From Firmicutes bacterium CAG:170 (GTDB lineage Bacteria; Bacillota; Clostridia; Oscillospirales; Oscillospiraceae): a DNA stretch of 24,494 nt. The stretch covers positions 1-24,494 of the forward strand of contig FR887118.1 in NCBI GenBank assembly GCA_000436735.1. The letters are read 5' to 3'. This document shows positions 8,462 to 16,754 of the stretch, in pieces; positions within the stretch are counted from its first letter, which is position 1; each line of letters starts with the position of its first letter. The translations under genes were made by a program, and so were the position numbers. The notes below the pieces were generated by a model. The model was given only the letters and a program-made list of their open reading frames with translations. It was not told the origin of the DNA and did not search any database.

Positions 8462-9322
8462 TTACTCTGATGTCTCCATTCTACCACAAGCTGGCTCTGC
8501 GGGTAAAGCGCAATTTCGTGTTTTCAAATAAGTATGCAGTGCAAGCACCCAGTCCGTTTGGATGATGTCAAACCCGTGCTCGATCAGCCATCCCCAGCCA
8601 AGCTCTGGCGACGTCGTGATAGAAACGTCATCGGTATGTCTGGCGCTCAGAATTTTTTGGGACGAGAATTGAATCGCATTGCCCCATGCAAGCTTTCCGC
8701 TCCGGTGCAGCTTTTCGACGATCGCGTTTTGGAGGATCGCCGAATCTTCACTTGCAAAGACCAGCTCTGCGCCGATATACTCCGGGCGCTGAAAATCGCC
8801 GTACAGGAAGTCTTCACAGGAATCATCCACGATGGGGAGATATGCATAGCCCTGCGCAAGCTCGCGATAAGCCTGGAGCCACTGCTTACGGCACGGACTT
8901 TTCAGCAAGATCTGGTCACGCATGGCGTGCCGGTCGATCAGTGGGATCAGCTCACCCCAATACTGCCAACAGCGGTCCAGATTCAGAATGCAGCGTCCCT
9001 TGAACTGCTCCAAAACATCGTCAAACAGAGCAAGGTGATATTGCGTGGGCTTACGGAAGTCGTTGTTTAGCGGAAGCTCCCGCAAGGCAGCCGCGTCTGT
9101 CTGCTCAAAAACGGCATCCAGATTCAGATAAAACGCTTCGTTTCCGGTATGAAAGAGAAAAAATGTCCCGTCCCGGCTGCGCGCGACATCCATTTCCAGA
9201 ATGTCCGCGCCGAAGCGGCAGGCTGCCTCCATTGCAGCCATTGTATTAGGCGGGATATTACCGCCGCAGCTTCCGCGATGCGCCGCAATCAGGGGCTTGT
9301 TTTCTGTATGTGTCTGAAACAT
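8462..9322 (-). CDS. Glycerophosphodiester phosphodiesterase family protein
   Basis: 286 residues from the ATG at 9322, with AGGAGGAAGGG about seven bases upstream. The GDPD signature is at the N-terminus: AHRG (catalytic His), PPNTMAAMEAACRFGAD, EMDVARSRDG (metal site and general acid region), FFLFHTGNE. The TIM-barrel end is recognisable as GFDIIQTDWVLAL. No signal peptide, so it acts in the cytoplasm. Family members hydrolyse glycerophosphodiesters to glycerol 3-phosphate and an alcohol. The usual second catalytic His, in an H-D-x-x motif, appears as FHTGNE, slightly altered, so substrate range may differ. It is second in the minus-strand operon, 29 bases after the MBL-fold gene. Confidence 0.85.
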   Translation of the reverse strand: MFQTHTENKPLIAAHRGSCGGNIPPNTMAAMEAACRFGADILEMDVARSRDGTFFLFHTGNEAFYLNLDAVFEQTDAAALRELPLNNDFRKPTQYHLALFDDVLEQFKGRCILNLDRCWQYWGELIPLIDRHAMRDQILLKSPCRKQWLQAYRELAQGYAYLPIVDDSCEDFLYGDFQRPEYIGAELVFASEDSAILQNAIVEKLHRSGKLAWGNAIQFSSQKILSARHTDDVSITTSPELGWGWLIEHGFDIIQTDWVLALHTYLKTRNCALPAEPACGRMETSE

Positions 9323-9351
9323 GATGCAACCCTTCCTCCTGATGGTTTCGT

Positions 9352-10044
9352 CTATTCCGGGCATATGACCGAGAAGCCTGCATCCAGAATCTGTGCAGAA
9401 AAATCGTGGTCAAAGTGCATGGCATATACCTTTTTGCGCTCGGCGGGCGGGACCTGCCGGCTCAGTTCCTCCAGAGAGCCGTGTGCGTGGGCCGGATCAG
9501 CCGCTTCATATGTCATGTCCTGATAGACCCGATGAAGTGTTCCACTGAGGAGCATCGTAAGAATTGGCCCCGGGATCTGGCAGGAATCGCCGCCGTAAAA
9601 GATGCGCATATTGTCCTGCTCGATCAGATATCCATAGCAGGCGATGCTGGGGTCGTGCTGCACGGGAATCGGCCGCGCACGCACAGGAACCGATGGAAGC
9701 GCAGGGAAGACGGGCGTATAGCTGTAAAAACTTCGCGGCAGCCCCATCTGCTCCAGAAGCGAGCAGATGCTGTCCGACGGATAGAGCAGGTATATCTGCT
9801 TTTTCAGCCTGCAATGGCAATAGGAGATCATGGAGCCGAGGCTTCCGATGTGATCGGAATGAAAATGCGTAATCAAGATGACGACGGACTGCACGTCTTC
9901 CAGCAGACGCTTTGAATATAACGTTTCAAAAACGGTTTCACCGCAATCAAATACTATCAGATTATTCTGAAGGATGCAATATGCACTTGTGTTTTTCTGC
10001 TGCGGGTTATAAGCGGAGCCGCAGCCGAGAAAATGAAATTCCAT
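9352..10044 (-). CDS. Metallo-beta-lactamase-fold hydrolase (RNase Z/PhnP-like)
   Basis: 230 residues from the ATG at 10044, with AGGTGGTGAT upstream. MEFHFLGCGSAY, then LIVFDCGE, THFHSDHIGS (HxHxDH dinuclear metal site), IFYGGDSCQ (bridging Asp) and MHFDHDF (distal His) place it in the RNase Z/PhnP/phosphodiesterase branch of the metallo-beta-lactamase superfamily. That branch commonly cleaves phosphodiesters, including cyclic ones. It is the first gene of the minus-strand arm, directly behind an operator-bearing promoter. Housekeeping tRNA maturation is unlikely in a sugar-controlled operon, so a catabolic phosphodiesterase or lactonase role is more probable. Confidence 0.8.
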   Translation of the reverse strand: MEFHFLGCGSAYNPQQKNTSAYCILQNNLIVFDCGETVFETLYSKRLLEDVQSVVILITHFHSDHIGSLGSMISYCHCRLKKQIYLLYPSDSICSLLEQMGLPRSFYSYTPVFPALPSVPVRARPIPVQHDPSIACYGYLIEQDNMRIFYGGDSCQIPGPILTMLLSGTLHRVYQDMTYEAADPAHAHGSLEELSRQVPPAERKKVYAMHFDHDFSAQILDAGFSVICPE

Positions 10045-10067
10045 AAAATCACCACCTATTTGCAAAT

Positions 10068-10096
10068 AAAATATCATAAAAGTTGAAACGTGTCAA
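10068..10096 (-). promoter_or_regulatory. Promoter of the MBL-GDPD-lacI operon
   Basis: On the minus strand TTGACA (10096-10091) is followed after 17 bases by TATTTT (10073-10068), with an extended TG element in front. The start codon is 24 bases downstream of the -10 box, with a strong ribosome site between. The -35 box is the left half of the operator at 10083-10096, so bound regulator would block RNA polymerase. Confidence 0.75.
10083..10096. promoter_or_regulatory. LacI-type operator 1
   Basis: TTGAAACGTGTCAA is a near-perfect palindrome centred on CG, as in LacI/CcpA-family operators. It is the exact reverse complement of the site at 10182-10195. It overlaps the -35 box of the minus-strand promoter. 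The likely ligand is the fused LacI regulator encoded at 6254-8443, which would then control its own operon. Confidence 0.75.
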
Positions 10097-10181
10097 TATG
10101 TCAAAAAGAGAATATATAGGATATAGCCTATTATACTCGGAGATAAGATGTGATTTAACGTCGATTTTACCAAAATAGATA

Positions 10182-10195
10182 TTGACACGTTTCAA
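10182..10195. promoter_or_regulatory. LacI-type operator 2
   Basis: TTGACACGTTTCAA, an exact inverted copy of operator 1, 99 bases away start to start. Its first six bases are the -35 box of the plus-strand promoter. Two identical sites facing each other in one divergent intergenic region could also support a DNA loop. Confidence 0.75.
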
Positions 10196-10210
10196 AATAT
10201 GTGATACTCT
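10182..10210 (+). promoter_or_regulatory. Promoter of the ABC transporter operon
   Basis: TTGACA (10182-10187) is a consensus -35 box. With 17-base spacing the -10 would be TACTCT (10205-10210). A slightly shifted alternative, GATACT (10203-10208), has TG in front. The -10 is weak, but the mirror symmetry with the minus-strand promoter and the operator overlap make this region the start of the plus-strand arm. Confidence 0.6.
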
Positions 10211-10277
10211 GTTGCCAGAAACGATGCAGCGCTCCTGTCTGCATCGAAAACTACTGATGAAACTAGGAGGACGAAAA

Positions 10278-11654
10278 ATGAAAAAATGGATTTGCCTCTT
10301 GCTGGCTGCACTTCTGTGCCTTGGCATTTTCTGCGGCTGTGCAAAGCAGGTCGAGGAAACGCCCGCAGCGCCCGAGCAGAGCGAAACCGCAGACACTGCC
10401 CCCACCGAAGAGCAGACTGAAACCGACAACACGGAAGAGACCGCGTCGGATGCGCTCAACGCAGACATCGTGTTCTGGTCTTCCAATACGGAGACCTCGA
10501 ACTACGGTCAGGTCATCTCTGCCGCAGCCGAAGCCTTCATGCAGGAAAACCCCGGTGTGAAGATCGAGATATCCTATCAGGGCACGGACATTCAGTCCAC
10601 ACTTGGCCCGGCGCTTGACGCGGGAACGAAGATCACGATGTTTGAGGCGAACACCGACGCCAGCATGGTTCTGTGGAAGGACCGCATGACGGATCTTGGC
10701 GAGTATTATACGACGGTTTATCCGCAGACCAACGGCCAGCCGTATGGCGACAGCATTGTCGGCGCATACAATGTGCTGGCGAAGGTGCAGGGTGACGGCG
10801 AATATCTCTACTTCCCGTATCTTCCGCAGTTTGTGAATGTATGGTACAATAAGGACATCTTTGATGCCTGCGGCATCACGAGTGTCCCCACCACATGGGA
10901 TGAGCTGATGGACATCTGCCAGACGCTGGTTGACAACGGCTACACGCCGTTCACCTCCGATCAGGGCCATATCCACTTCTCGTTCGGCTATTATGTACAG
11001 AGACGACTGGGCGACGACGCGGCAAAGGCACTCGTCAACAGCACCGACGGTACGGAATGGTCCGACCCAGCTGTTCTGGAGATCGCCAAGAAATTTGAAG
11101 AAGCAGCCTCCAAGGGCTACTTTGCTTCCGACATTATGACCGTCGTTCAGCCCGAGGCGCAACAGGAAATGGTCATTGACAAGAAGATCGCCATGTATGT
11201 CGGCGGCTCCTGGATGCCCAACAACCTGCGTGAGTCCGCCGGCGAAGACTTCCGCTGGGGCAGCTTCACCTATCCGCTGGTTGAGAATGGCGCCGATGAC
11301 GGTTCCTCTCTCTGCTACGGCTGCTACGGCATTTCCATCAACAAGGATGCCACCAAGGAAGAGGCAGACGCAGCTGCTGCGTTTGCGGTCTATCTCAGCA
11401 TGGGCGAATGGGGCAGCAAGCTCGTTTCCGACTGCAACGCGATTCCTATCGCCAAGGAAGGCGTGGAATGGCCGCCGATGATCGCCGATGCACAGCACAT
11501 CTATGACGGTATCACCAATCGTTGGACGGCACAGACTGCCTTCGCACTCAATAACGACCTGCTGCCGACCGTGAAGTCCGCGCTCACGAAGCTGATGGGC
11601 GGCGCCTGCACAGCAGAGGACTTCATTGCGGAAATTCAGAGCTATTATAAATAA
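10278..11654 (+). CDS. ABC sugar transporter, lipoprotein solute-binding protein
   Basis: 458 residues from the ATG at 10278, with AGGAGG seven bases upstream. The N-terminus is a lipoprotein signal peptide (MKKWICLLLAALL) ending in IFCGC, with the second Cys as lipid anchor. An acidic, Thr/Glu-rich linker of about 40 residues follows, as is usual for Gram-positive binding proteins. The fold is the CUT1 sugar-binding class: VKIEISYQG, YLPQFVNVWYNKDIFDACGI, VPTTWDELMDICQ, MYVGGSWMP. It captures substrate outside the membrane and delivers it to the permeases at 11750 and 12639. It resembles the C-terminal domain of the regulator at 6254-8443. Substrate is not readable from sequence. Confidence 0.92.
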   Translation: MKKWICLLLAALLCLGIFCGCAKQVEETPAAPEQSETADTAPTEEQTETDNTEETASDALNADIVFWSSNTETSNYGQVISAAAEAFMQENPGVKIEISYQGTDIQSTLGPALDAGTKITMFEANTDASMVLWKDRMTDLGEYYTTVYPQTNGQPYGDSIVGAYNVLAKVQGDGEYLYFPYLPQFVNVWYNKDIFDACGITSVPTTWDELMDICQTLVDNGYTPFTSDQGHIHFSFGYYVQRRLGDDAAKALVNSTDGTEWSDPAVLEIAKKFEEAASKGYFASDIMTVVQPEAQQEMVIDKKIAMYVGGSWMPNNLRESAGEDFRWGSFTYPLVENGADDGSSLCYGCYGISINKDATKEEADAAAAFAVYLSMGEWGSKLVSDCNAIPIAKEGVEWPPMIADAQHIYDGITNRWTAQTAFALNNDLLPTVKSALTKLMGGACTAEDFIAEIQSYYK

Positions 11655-11682
11655 GCCCGAAAAGCTGCTTGACAAACCAGAG

Positions 11683-11712
11683 GCTGGCGCCTAATGCCAA
11701 TTAGGCGCCAGC
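11683..11712 (+). promoter_or_regulatory. Intra-operon stem-loop after the binding-protein gene
   Basis: GCTGGCGCCTAAT (11683-11695) pairs perfectly over 13 bp with 11700-11712, leaving a GCCA loop. No T-run follows (TTCTCAAAA), so it is not a full terminator. Such hairpins after binding-protein genes protect the upstream mRNA or partly stop transcription, which gives more binding protein than permease. That role is inferred from position. Confidence 0.7.
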
Positions 11713-11749
11713 TTCTCAAAATATCCCGAAATATCCCGGAGGTGCTGAA

Positions 11750-12634
11750 ATGCGTCCCAAAAAATCCACAATGCTGTTGTTTATCGCACCGGCAATCATT
11801 TTGTTCCTCGTGTTTTTCTGCTATCCGATGCTGCGCACGCTTGCCATGAGCTTTTTTGAAGTAAAGAGCATGAGCAGCAGCGTCAGCGAATGGAGTTTCA
11901 ACGGCATTCAGAACTTCAAAGCGCTGAATGCGACCAGCTTTCCGGATTCTCTTGGTATGCTGCTCCGGGTCTGGCTCATCTGCGGCGTTGTGATTTTCGC
12001 ATTTGCGCTGTTCTTCGCGGTGATGCTGACCTCCGGCATTAAGCTCAAAGGCTTCTTCCGTTCCATGCTGTACCTGCCGAACGTCATCCCGCAGATCGCG
12101 GTCGGCTATATGTGGACGCTGTATGTTTTCAGCGCGCGGTTTGGTCTGCTGAAGAAATTCTTTTCCGCGATCGGCTGGACTGCCATGGCGGAATTTGGCT
12201 GGACAAACCCGGATCATATGTTCCTTTCCATGTGCATCGCCTATATTTTCAGCAACATGGGCTACTTTGTTCTGATGTATATGGCGGCGATCGAAAGCAT
12301 TCCCAAAAGCCTCTATGAGGCGGCGACGATCGACGGCGCAGCCTCCTTTGCACAGTTCCGAAGCATCACGCTCCCGATGATCCGCAATACGCTGGTCTCC
12401 TCAATCACGATCTGGACGACCCGCGTGTGCGCGTTCTTCGCGCTGTCGCGCGTCTTCGCAGCCGCGTCTACGGTTTCGCCGCTCATGTTCATTTATAACG
12501 TCGTATTCGGTTCCGAATCCGGCCGGACAGCTGTCGGTGTCGGTGCGGCGGCTGCGGTCGTACTCACGCTGATTGTCGTCGGCGTTTTCCTGCTGTCCAA
12601 TCTGATCCCCAAAAACCAGGATGTCGAGGTGTAA
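11750..12634 (+). CDS. ABC sugar transporter permease 1 (MalF/UgpA type)
   Basis: 294 residues; GGAGGTG lies seven bases before the ATG. The protein is mostly hydrophobic with about six membrane spans, beginning MLLFIAPAIILFLVFFCYP. The EAA loop that contacts the ATPase is visible as EAATIDGAASFAQFRSITLP. CUT1-family integral membrane protein. The partner permease starts four bases after the stop. No ATPase gene is present in the window, so a shared MsmX-like ATPase elsewhere is expected. Confidence 0.92.
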   Translation: MRPKKSTMLLFIAPAIILFLVFFCYPMLRTLAMSFFEVKSMSSSVSEWSFNGIQNFKALNATSFPDSLGMLLRVWLICGVVIFAFALFFAVMLTSGIKLKGFFRSMLYLPNVIPQIAVGYMWTLYVFSARFGLLKKFFSAIGWTAMAEFGWTNPDHMFLSMCIAYIFSNMGYFVLMYMAAIESIPKSLYEAATIDGAASFAQFRSITLPMIRNTLVSSITIWTTRVCAFFALSRVFAAASTVSPLMFIYNVVFGSESGRTAVGVGAAAAVVLTLIVVGVFLLSNLIPKNQDVEV

Positions 12635-12638
12635 GAGG

Positions 12639-13505
12639 ATGAAACAAAAGAATCATTACAGCATTTCCGGGCTTGCACGTCAGCAGCAGAAAAAGCTGAT
12701 CCCCGGCTATATTCTCCTGACGCTCTGGTGCGTTTTCATCTTTGTGATGCTGGGATGGATCCTGATCGCGGGCTTTTCAACAACAAAGGAGATCTTCTCC
12801 GATGCGCTGCTTTCCTCCGGCTTCCACTTTGAGAACTTCAAAACCGTGATCAAGCAAGGACATCTGTACACAGCCTTCCTGAACTCGCTGCTTTACAGCG
12901 GAGCTTCCGTCGCGCTGTCGCTTTTGATTTGCGCTCCGGCGGCGTATGGGCTGGCGAGATACCATTTCCGTCTGAATCAGACGCTCCAGCGGCTGCTTGT
13001 CCTCGGGCTCGGCGTTCCCAGCGTGATGATCATCATGCCGCTGTTTTCAATCATCAGCATTCTGAAAATGGGCGACTCCAAGCTCACGCTGATCATTCTC
13101 TATGTTGTGACAAGCATTCCCTTCAACATCTTCTATTTGATCCCGTGCTTTTCCAACATTTCTCCGACCTACGAGGAGGCTGCCGCGATCGACGGCTGCG
13201 GTCCGCTCCGGAGTTTCTGGACGATCGTATTCCCACTGGCCGGCTCTACGGTCACGACGCTTGTGATCTTCCAGTTCATCGGAAAGTGGAATGAGTATTT
13301 TATGGCGCTGATCTTTGCGGGCAGCACGAAGAACATGTCGTTGAGCGTTGCCCTTTATCAGCTGATCGTCGCCATGACCCGCGAGGGCGGCTGGAGCGGA
13401 ATGTTCGCCGCGGTCAGCCTTGTATCTGCGCCGACCATTATTTTGTACATCCTGCTGTCCAAGAAAATCATCGGCGGCGTAACAGCCGGCGGTCTGAAGG
13501 GTTAA
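12639..13505 (+). CDS. ABC sugar transporter permease 2 (MalG/UgpE type)
   Basis: 288 residues from the ATG at 12639. GAGGTG inside the end of the upstream gene sits seven bases before it; the frame is open 18 bases further but without a ribosome site. About six spans, beginning IPGYILLTLWCVFIFVMLGWI. The EAA loop reads EEAAAIDGCGPLRSFWTIVFP. It forms the heterodimeric channel with the protein of 11750-12634. The sialate-esterase-like gene begins only two bases after its stop, so the two are in one transcript. Confidence 0.92.
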   Translation: MKQKNHYSISGLARQQQKKLIPGYILLTLWCVFIFVMLGWILIAGFSTTKEIFSDALLSSGFHFENFKTVIKQGHLYTAFLNSLLYSGASVALSLLICAPAAYGLARYHFRLNQTLQRLLVLGLGVPSVMIIMPLFSIISILKMGDSKLTLIILYVVTSIPFNIFYLIPCFSNISPTYEEAAAIDGCGPLRSFWTIVFPLAGSTVTTLVIFQFIGKWNEYFMALIFAGSTKNMSLSVALYQLIVAMTREGGWSGMFAAVSLVSAPTIILYILLSKKIIGGVTAGGLKG

Positions 13506-13507
13506 GT

Positions 13508-15037
13508 ATGGAAAAACTCAGTCTTGCACCGATCTTTTCCGACGGCATGGTTCTGCAAAGAGACCATGTGCTCCCGATTTGGGGGTGTGCCCGTGAAGGA
13601 GAAGCGGTTACGGTGACGCTGGGGCAGGCACAGGCTTCCTGCCTGCCGGAGCACGGCGCATGGCGATGCGAATTGCCGCCACAGCCTGCGGCGGAGCAGT
13701 GTACGCTCCGCGTCTGTCAGGGAGAAGCGGTCATTGAGCTTCGCAATGTAATGATCGGCGAGGTCTGGATCGCCGGCGGGCAATCCAATATGGAATTTTT
13801 CATGCGCTATGAACGGCATTGGGCGCAGGCAAAGCAGCTTCCCCATGACGCGGGGATTCGGATGTACACCTGTCAGAGAAAAGCCTTTGCTGAGCAGGAG
13901 CCGTTCCAGAGCGGCTGCGGATACTGGTTTGGCGAAGCGGATGCGGCGCTTGAGACCTTTTCCGCGATCGGCTATTGGTTCGCGCGCGAGTTGCGCGCAC
14001 TGCTCGGAGTCCCGGTCGGAATTCTTTCCTGCAACTGGGGTGGCACGAGCGCCTCTGCGTGGGTGCCGGAGGAGGCGCTGCGCGCGTCGCCGCTGTCCGT
14101 TTATCTGGAGGACTATGAAACTGCCATTCAAGGGCAGACGGCAGAAGAATGTCTGCGCGAAAGCAGGCGGGGCTGGGCGTTTCAGGCAGACGCTGCGCAC
14201 CAGGCCGAGTGGAGCACCGTTATGTACGGGCTTGACCGCGCACAGCAGCTGCGGCGTATGGAGGCGTGTGCCGGGAATCCGGTCATTCCAATGGGCCCGT
14301 ACCATAAAAACCGTCCCGGCACGCTGTTTGAGCAGATGCTTCTGCCGGTCGCGGGCTATGCGGCAAGAGGTGTCCTCTGGTATCAGGGCGAAAATGATGA
14401 ACACCACGCGTCGCTTTATGCGCAGCTTCTGCGCGCGCTGATCCGCAGCTGGAGAAATGCGTGGCATGAGGAGCTCCCGTTTCTGGTGGTTCCGCTTGCG
14501 CCGTTTGACCGATGGCTCGGACTGAACGGCGACCGCTTTCCGGAGGTGCGGCGGCAGCAGGAGGCTGCCGTTCAGGAGACGCCGGGGTGCTGGAGCACCT
14601 CGATTATGGATCTTGGAATGCCGTATGACATTCACCCAAAGGAAAAAAAGGAGATCGCGCGAAGGCTTGCCCTGCTTGCATCGGAAAAGGTGTATGGAAT
14701 CCCGACGATGTGCGCCGCACCCGAGCTGTGCGCGGCGCTTCGCACGGCGCGAAACACCGTCCGACTGCAATTCCGAAATTGCACAGGCGGCATGTCCGCG
14801 GCTGGAGATCTGACGGATCTGTTCCAGATCCGTCAGCAAGGGCGACCGAGGTATATGCAGCGCTATACGGTTCAAGGTGATACGGTCGAACTAATGCTGG
14901 AGGACACAGACGATGATGCGCTTGAGATTTCCTTTGCAGAAGCGCCGTATGTATGTGTCCGGCTATATAATGAAGCCGGGCTGCCGGCGAAGCCTTTTTT
15001 CACAACAGTAAAACAACATCATGAAAGGATGACTTAA
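13508..15037 (+). CDS. Sialate O-acetylesterase-like SGNH esterase
   Basis: 509 residues with no signal peptide, so intracellular. It begins with a small beta-domain (LAPIFSDGMVLQRDHVLPIWG), typical of this family. The SGNH hydrolase follows: IAGGQSNMEF (nucleophile Ser), SCNWGGTSASAWVP, LWYQGEND, and DLGMPYDIHPKEKKEIARRL with the catalytic DxxH pair. A C-terminal beta-domain ends the protein. The family removes O-acetyl groups from sialic acid or from plant glycans such as acetylated xylan and mannan. With no sialidase, lyase or NanE in the window, sialic acid is not specially indicated. It probably de-acetylates the oligosaccharide brought in by the adjacent transporter, together with the esterase at 5346-6167. 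Confidence 0.85.
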   Translation: MEKLSLAPIFSDGMVLQRDHVLPIWGCAREGEAVTVTLGQAQASCLPEHGAWRCELPPQPAAEQCTLRVCQGEAVIELRNVMIGEVWIAGGQSNMEFFMRYERHWAQAKQLPHDAGIRMYTCQRKAFAEQEPFQSGCGYWFGEADAALETFSAIGYWFARELRALLGVPVGILSCNWGGTSASAWVPEEALRASPLSVYLEDYETAIQGQTAEECLRESRRGWAFQADAAHQAEWSTVMYGLDRAQQLRRMEACAGNPVIPMGPYHKNRPGTLFEQMLLPVAGYAARGVLWYQGENDEHHASLYAQLLRALIRSWRNAWHEELPFLVVPLAPFDRWLGLNGDRFPEVRRQQEAAVQETPGCWSTSIMDLGMPYDIHPKEKKEIARRLALLASEKVYGIPTMCAAPELCAALRTARNTVRLQFRNCTGGMSAAGDLTDLFQIRQQGRPRYMQRYTVQGDTVELMLEDTDDDALEISFAEAPYVCVRLYNEAGLPAKPFFTTVKQHHERMT

Positions 15038-15038
15038 C

Positions 15039-16655
15039 TTGAAAAAGAGCTATTCGACTTCCCAGCATGATTTAAGAATCATGGTATCCATGATTGCAAT
15101 GTTGCTTCTTTTTGTACTTATAGTTTTTATCATTCCGCATGTGAACGCAATTGAACCGTCTGAATCCGAATGGCTGGATGTAACAAAATTGGGGGCAGTA
15201 GGCGATGGAATCACCGATTGCCATGATGCTATTCAGGAAGCTATTGATAAGGCATCGAATAGCGCTGGAAGCAATACCGTCTATTTCCCAGCAGGAACGT
15301 ACCGCGTTGAGGATGTGATTGCATTAAAAAGCAACATTAATGTGATATTGGATGATCAGGCAGTAATCCTAAATGGCATCAACAAGGCCAATTATCCGTC
15401 AATTATTTTTATGACCGGTAGTTACACCGGAGAAAAAACAAAGGCACGCTGGAAGGGCATATCGAACGTTACATTTTCCGGCGGTACCATAGATATAAAT
15501 GGTACGTTAAGTGAAGATGGAACAAAATGCGGCAATTTGAATCTTATCGGCTCATCTGGCGCGTTTGCTTTAGGCTACAGCAAAAATATCACGATTGAAA
15601 ATGTTAACTTTCTGAACAGTTATAAAGGTCATGTAATGCAAATATGTGCCTGTGATACAGTAGTTGTGGACAATTGTAATTTCTTGGGACAAGCTATTCC
15701 AAGCACATTATCGGATTCTGATACTACTAGATTGGAAACCATTCAAATTGAACCGGGTACGACAAAAGGATTCCCATATGCATTGAATGATGATGGAATT
15801 GCGGCGACAAATGTCACAATCCAAAACTGTTATTTTGGAAAAAGCGAAGATTGTGGAGAACCGATTGTCGCAATCGGAACCCATAATCAGGTTTCCAGCG
15901 CCCAAAAATGTAACGATATTAAAATTTACAATAATACATTTGAAAATATGTACTATGGCGGGCTGCGCTTTTGCGGATATGAGGATGTAGTCATTCAAGG
16001 CAACACCTTTATCAAGGAGGCTGAGGGCAACAGTACGAGATATCGCGAAAATGGCTGCTTTTTGATCAATGCATATTGCTATAACAACACAAAAGAAACA
16101 CTAGATCTGAATTCGGATATTACGATTACCGAGAATACCTTTACTATTTCTGATCCAAAGACAAGAGCAATTCGTGTTGCAAGGGACAAAGATTCCTATC
16201 TTGGTGACGTGAGAAACATCAGCATTACCAATAATAGAATTACAAACACTGCTGCTGGCTCAAGAGATATCGCGATTCAGGCACTGCGTATTTCTGATGA
16301 TCTTGTGATTACCGGTAACTATATGTATGGGGGCTATCGCGGAATTGAAGTTCAGTATTCTACCGGAGCCATAACGCTTGATGATAACCATTTTTCAGAA
16401 CTGGCGTACCAATACGTCCGAATCCTTGCGTGCGGCGACAATCAGGCTATTAACCTGTTTACACATGGTCCCGGTGCACTGCGTGTTAGTACTGCAAATA
16501 ATAAATACACGTTTAGGGCAACTCCGTGTAAAAACCGTTCCTTCAATGGCTATTACGGTGAAAATGCATTAACCACACTCATAACACAGAATAAGAATCT
16601 AACATATTCGATTGGTAAAACGACAAAAGTTTTCCGTCATGCATCATTTAGCTAA
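15039..16655 (+). CDS. Exported right-handed parallel beta-helix (pectate-lyase-like) protein
   Basis: 538 residues with a TTG start at 15039; AAAGGA lies nine bases upstream and the previous gene stops one base before. Residues 14-37 are a strong hydrophobic segment ending IPHVNA, a signal peptide or membrane anchor. WLDVTKLGAVGDGITDCHDAIQEAI and VYFPAGTYRVE are the hallmark of Pectate_lyase_3/GH28-55-like beta-helices. Repeated helix turns then run through the protein (NVTFSGGTIDING, NITIENVNF, NVTIQNCYF, DIKIYNNTFENM, NISITNNRI). It would bind or cleave a polysaccharide at the cell surface and feed the transporter. No catalytic residues can be named. The gene is clearly AT-richer, with A/T-ending codons unlike its neighbours, which suggests separate acquisition. 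Confidence 0.8.
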   Translation: MKKSYSTSQHDLRIMVSMIAMLLLFVLIVFIIPHVNAIEPSESEWLDVTKLGAVGDGITDCHDAIQEAIDKASNSAGSNTVYFPAGTYRVEDVIALKSNINVILDDQAVILNGINKANYPSIIFMTGSYTGEKTKARWKGISNVTFSGGTIDINGTLSEDGTKCGNLNLIGSSGAFALGYSKNITIENVNFLNSYKGHVMQICACDTVVVDNCNFLGQAIPSTLSDSDTTRLETIQIEPGTTKGFPYALNDDGIAATNVTIQNCYFGKSEDCGEPIVAIGTHNQVSSAQKCNDIKIYNNTFENMYYGGLRFCGYEDVVIQGNTFIKEAEGNSTRYRENGCFLINAYCYNNTKETLDLNSDITITENTFTISDPKTRAIRVARDKDSYLGDVRNISITNNRITNTAAGSRDIAIQALRISDDLVITGNYMYGGYRGIEVQYSTGAITLDDNHFSELAYQYVRILACGDNQAINLFTHGPGALRVSTANNKYTFRATPCKNRSFNGYYGENALTTLITQNKNLTYSIGKTTKVFRHASFS

Positions 16656-16754
16656 CACTTGTGTGTTGCACGTTTTACTCTGCTTAGCAATATAAACCTT
16701 ATTCACAGATGGGGGCAGCCTTATGCCTCCATCCTTATTTCTGGAGAAATGCAG

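Noticed and set aside
7406..8470. Plus-strand open frame (354 codons) opposite the LacI-SBP gene
   Set aside because: Antisense to a strongly supported protein, with no start signal or motif.
9352..10044. Housekeeping tRNA 3' processing RNase Z
   Set aside because: The fold matches, but the operator-controlled operon with GDPD and a sugar regulator argues for a catabolic enzyme.
10182..10277. Upstream extension of the binding protein to the first in-frame start
   Set aside because: It would begin inside the operator/promoter and bury the lipoprotein signal peptide. The ATG at 10278 has AGGAGG at ideal distance.
10263..11675. Long open frame (470 codons) on the minus strand opposite the binding-protein gene
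   Set aside because: No family-like motifs and no ribosome site. The plus strand encodes a clear lipoprotein, and the frame is a by-product of GC-rich codon use.
13502..14875. Long minus-strand open frame (457 codons) opposite the sialate-esterase-like gene
   Set aside because: Composition is arginine-rich and shapeless, whereas the plus strand has complete SGNH motifs and tight operon spacing.
13508..15037. Sialic acid catabolism locus
   Set aside because: No sialidase, NanA, NanK or NanE gene is present, and this esterase family also acts on plant polysaccharides.
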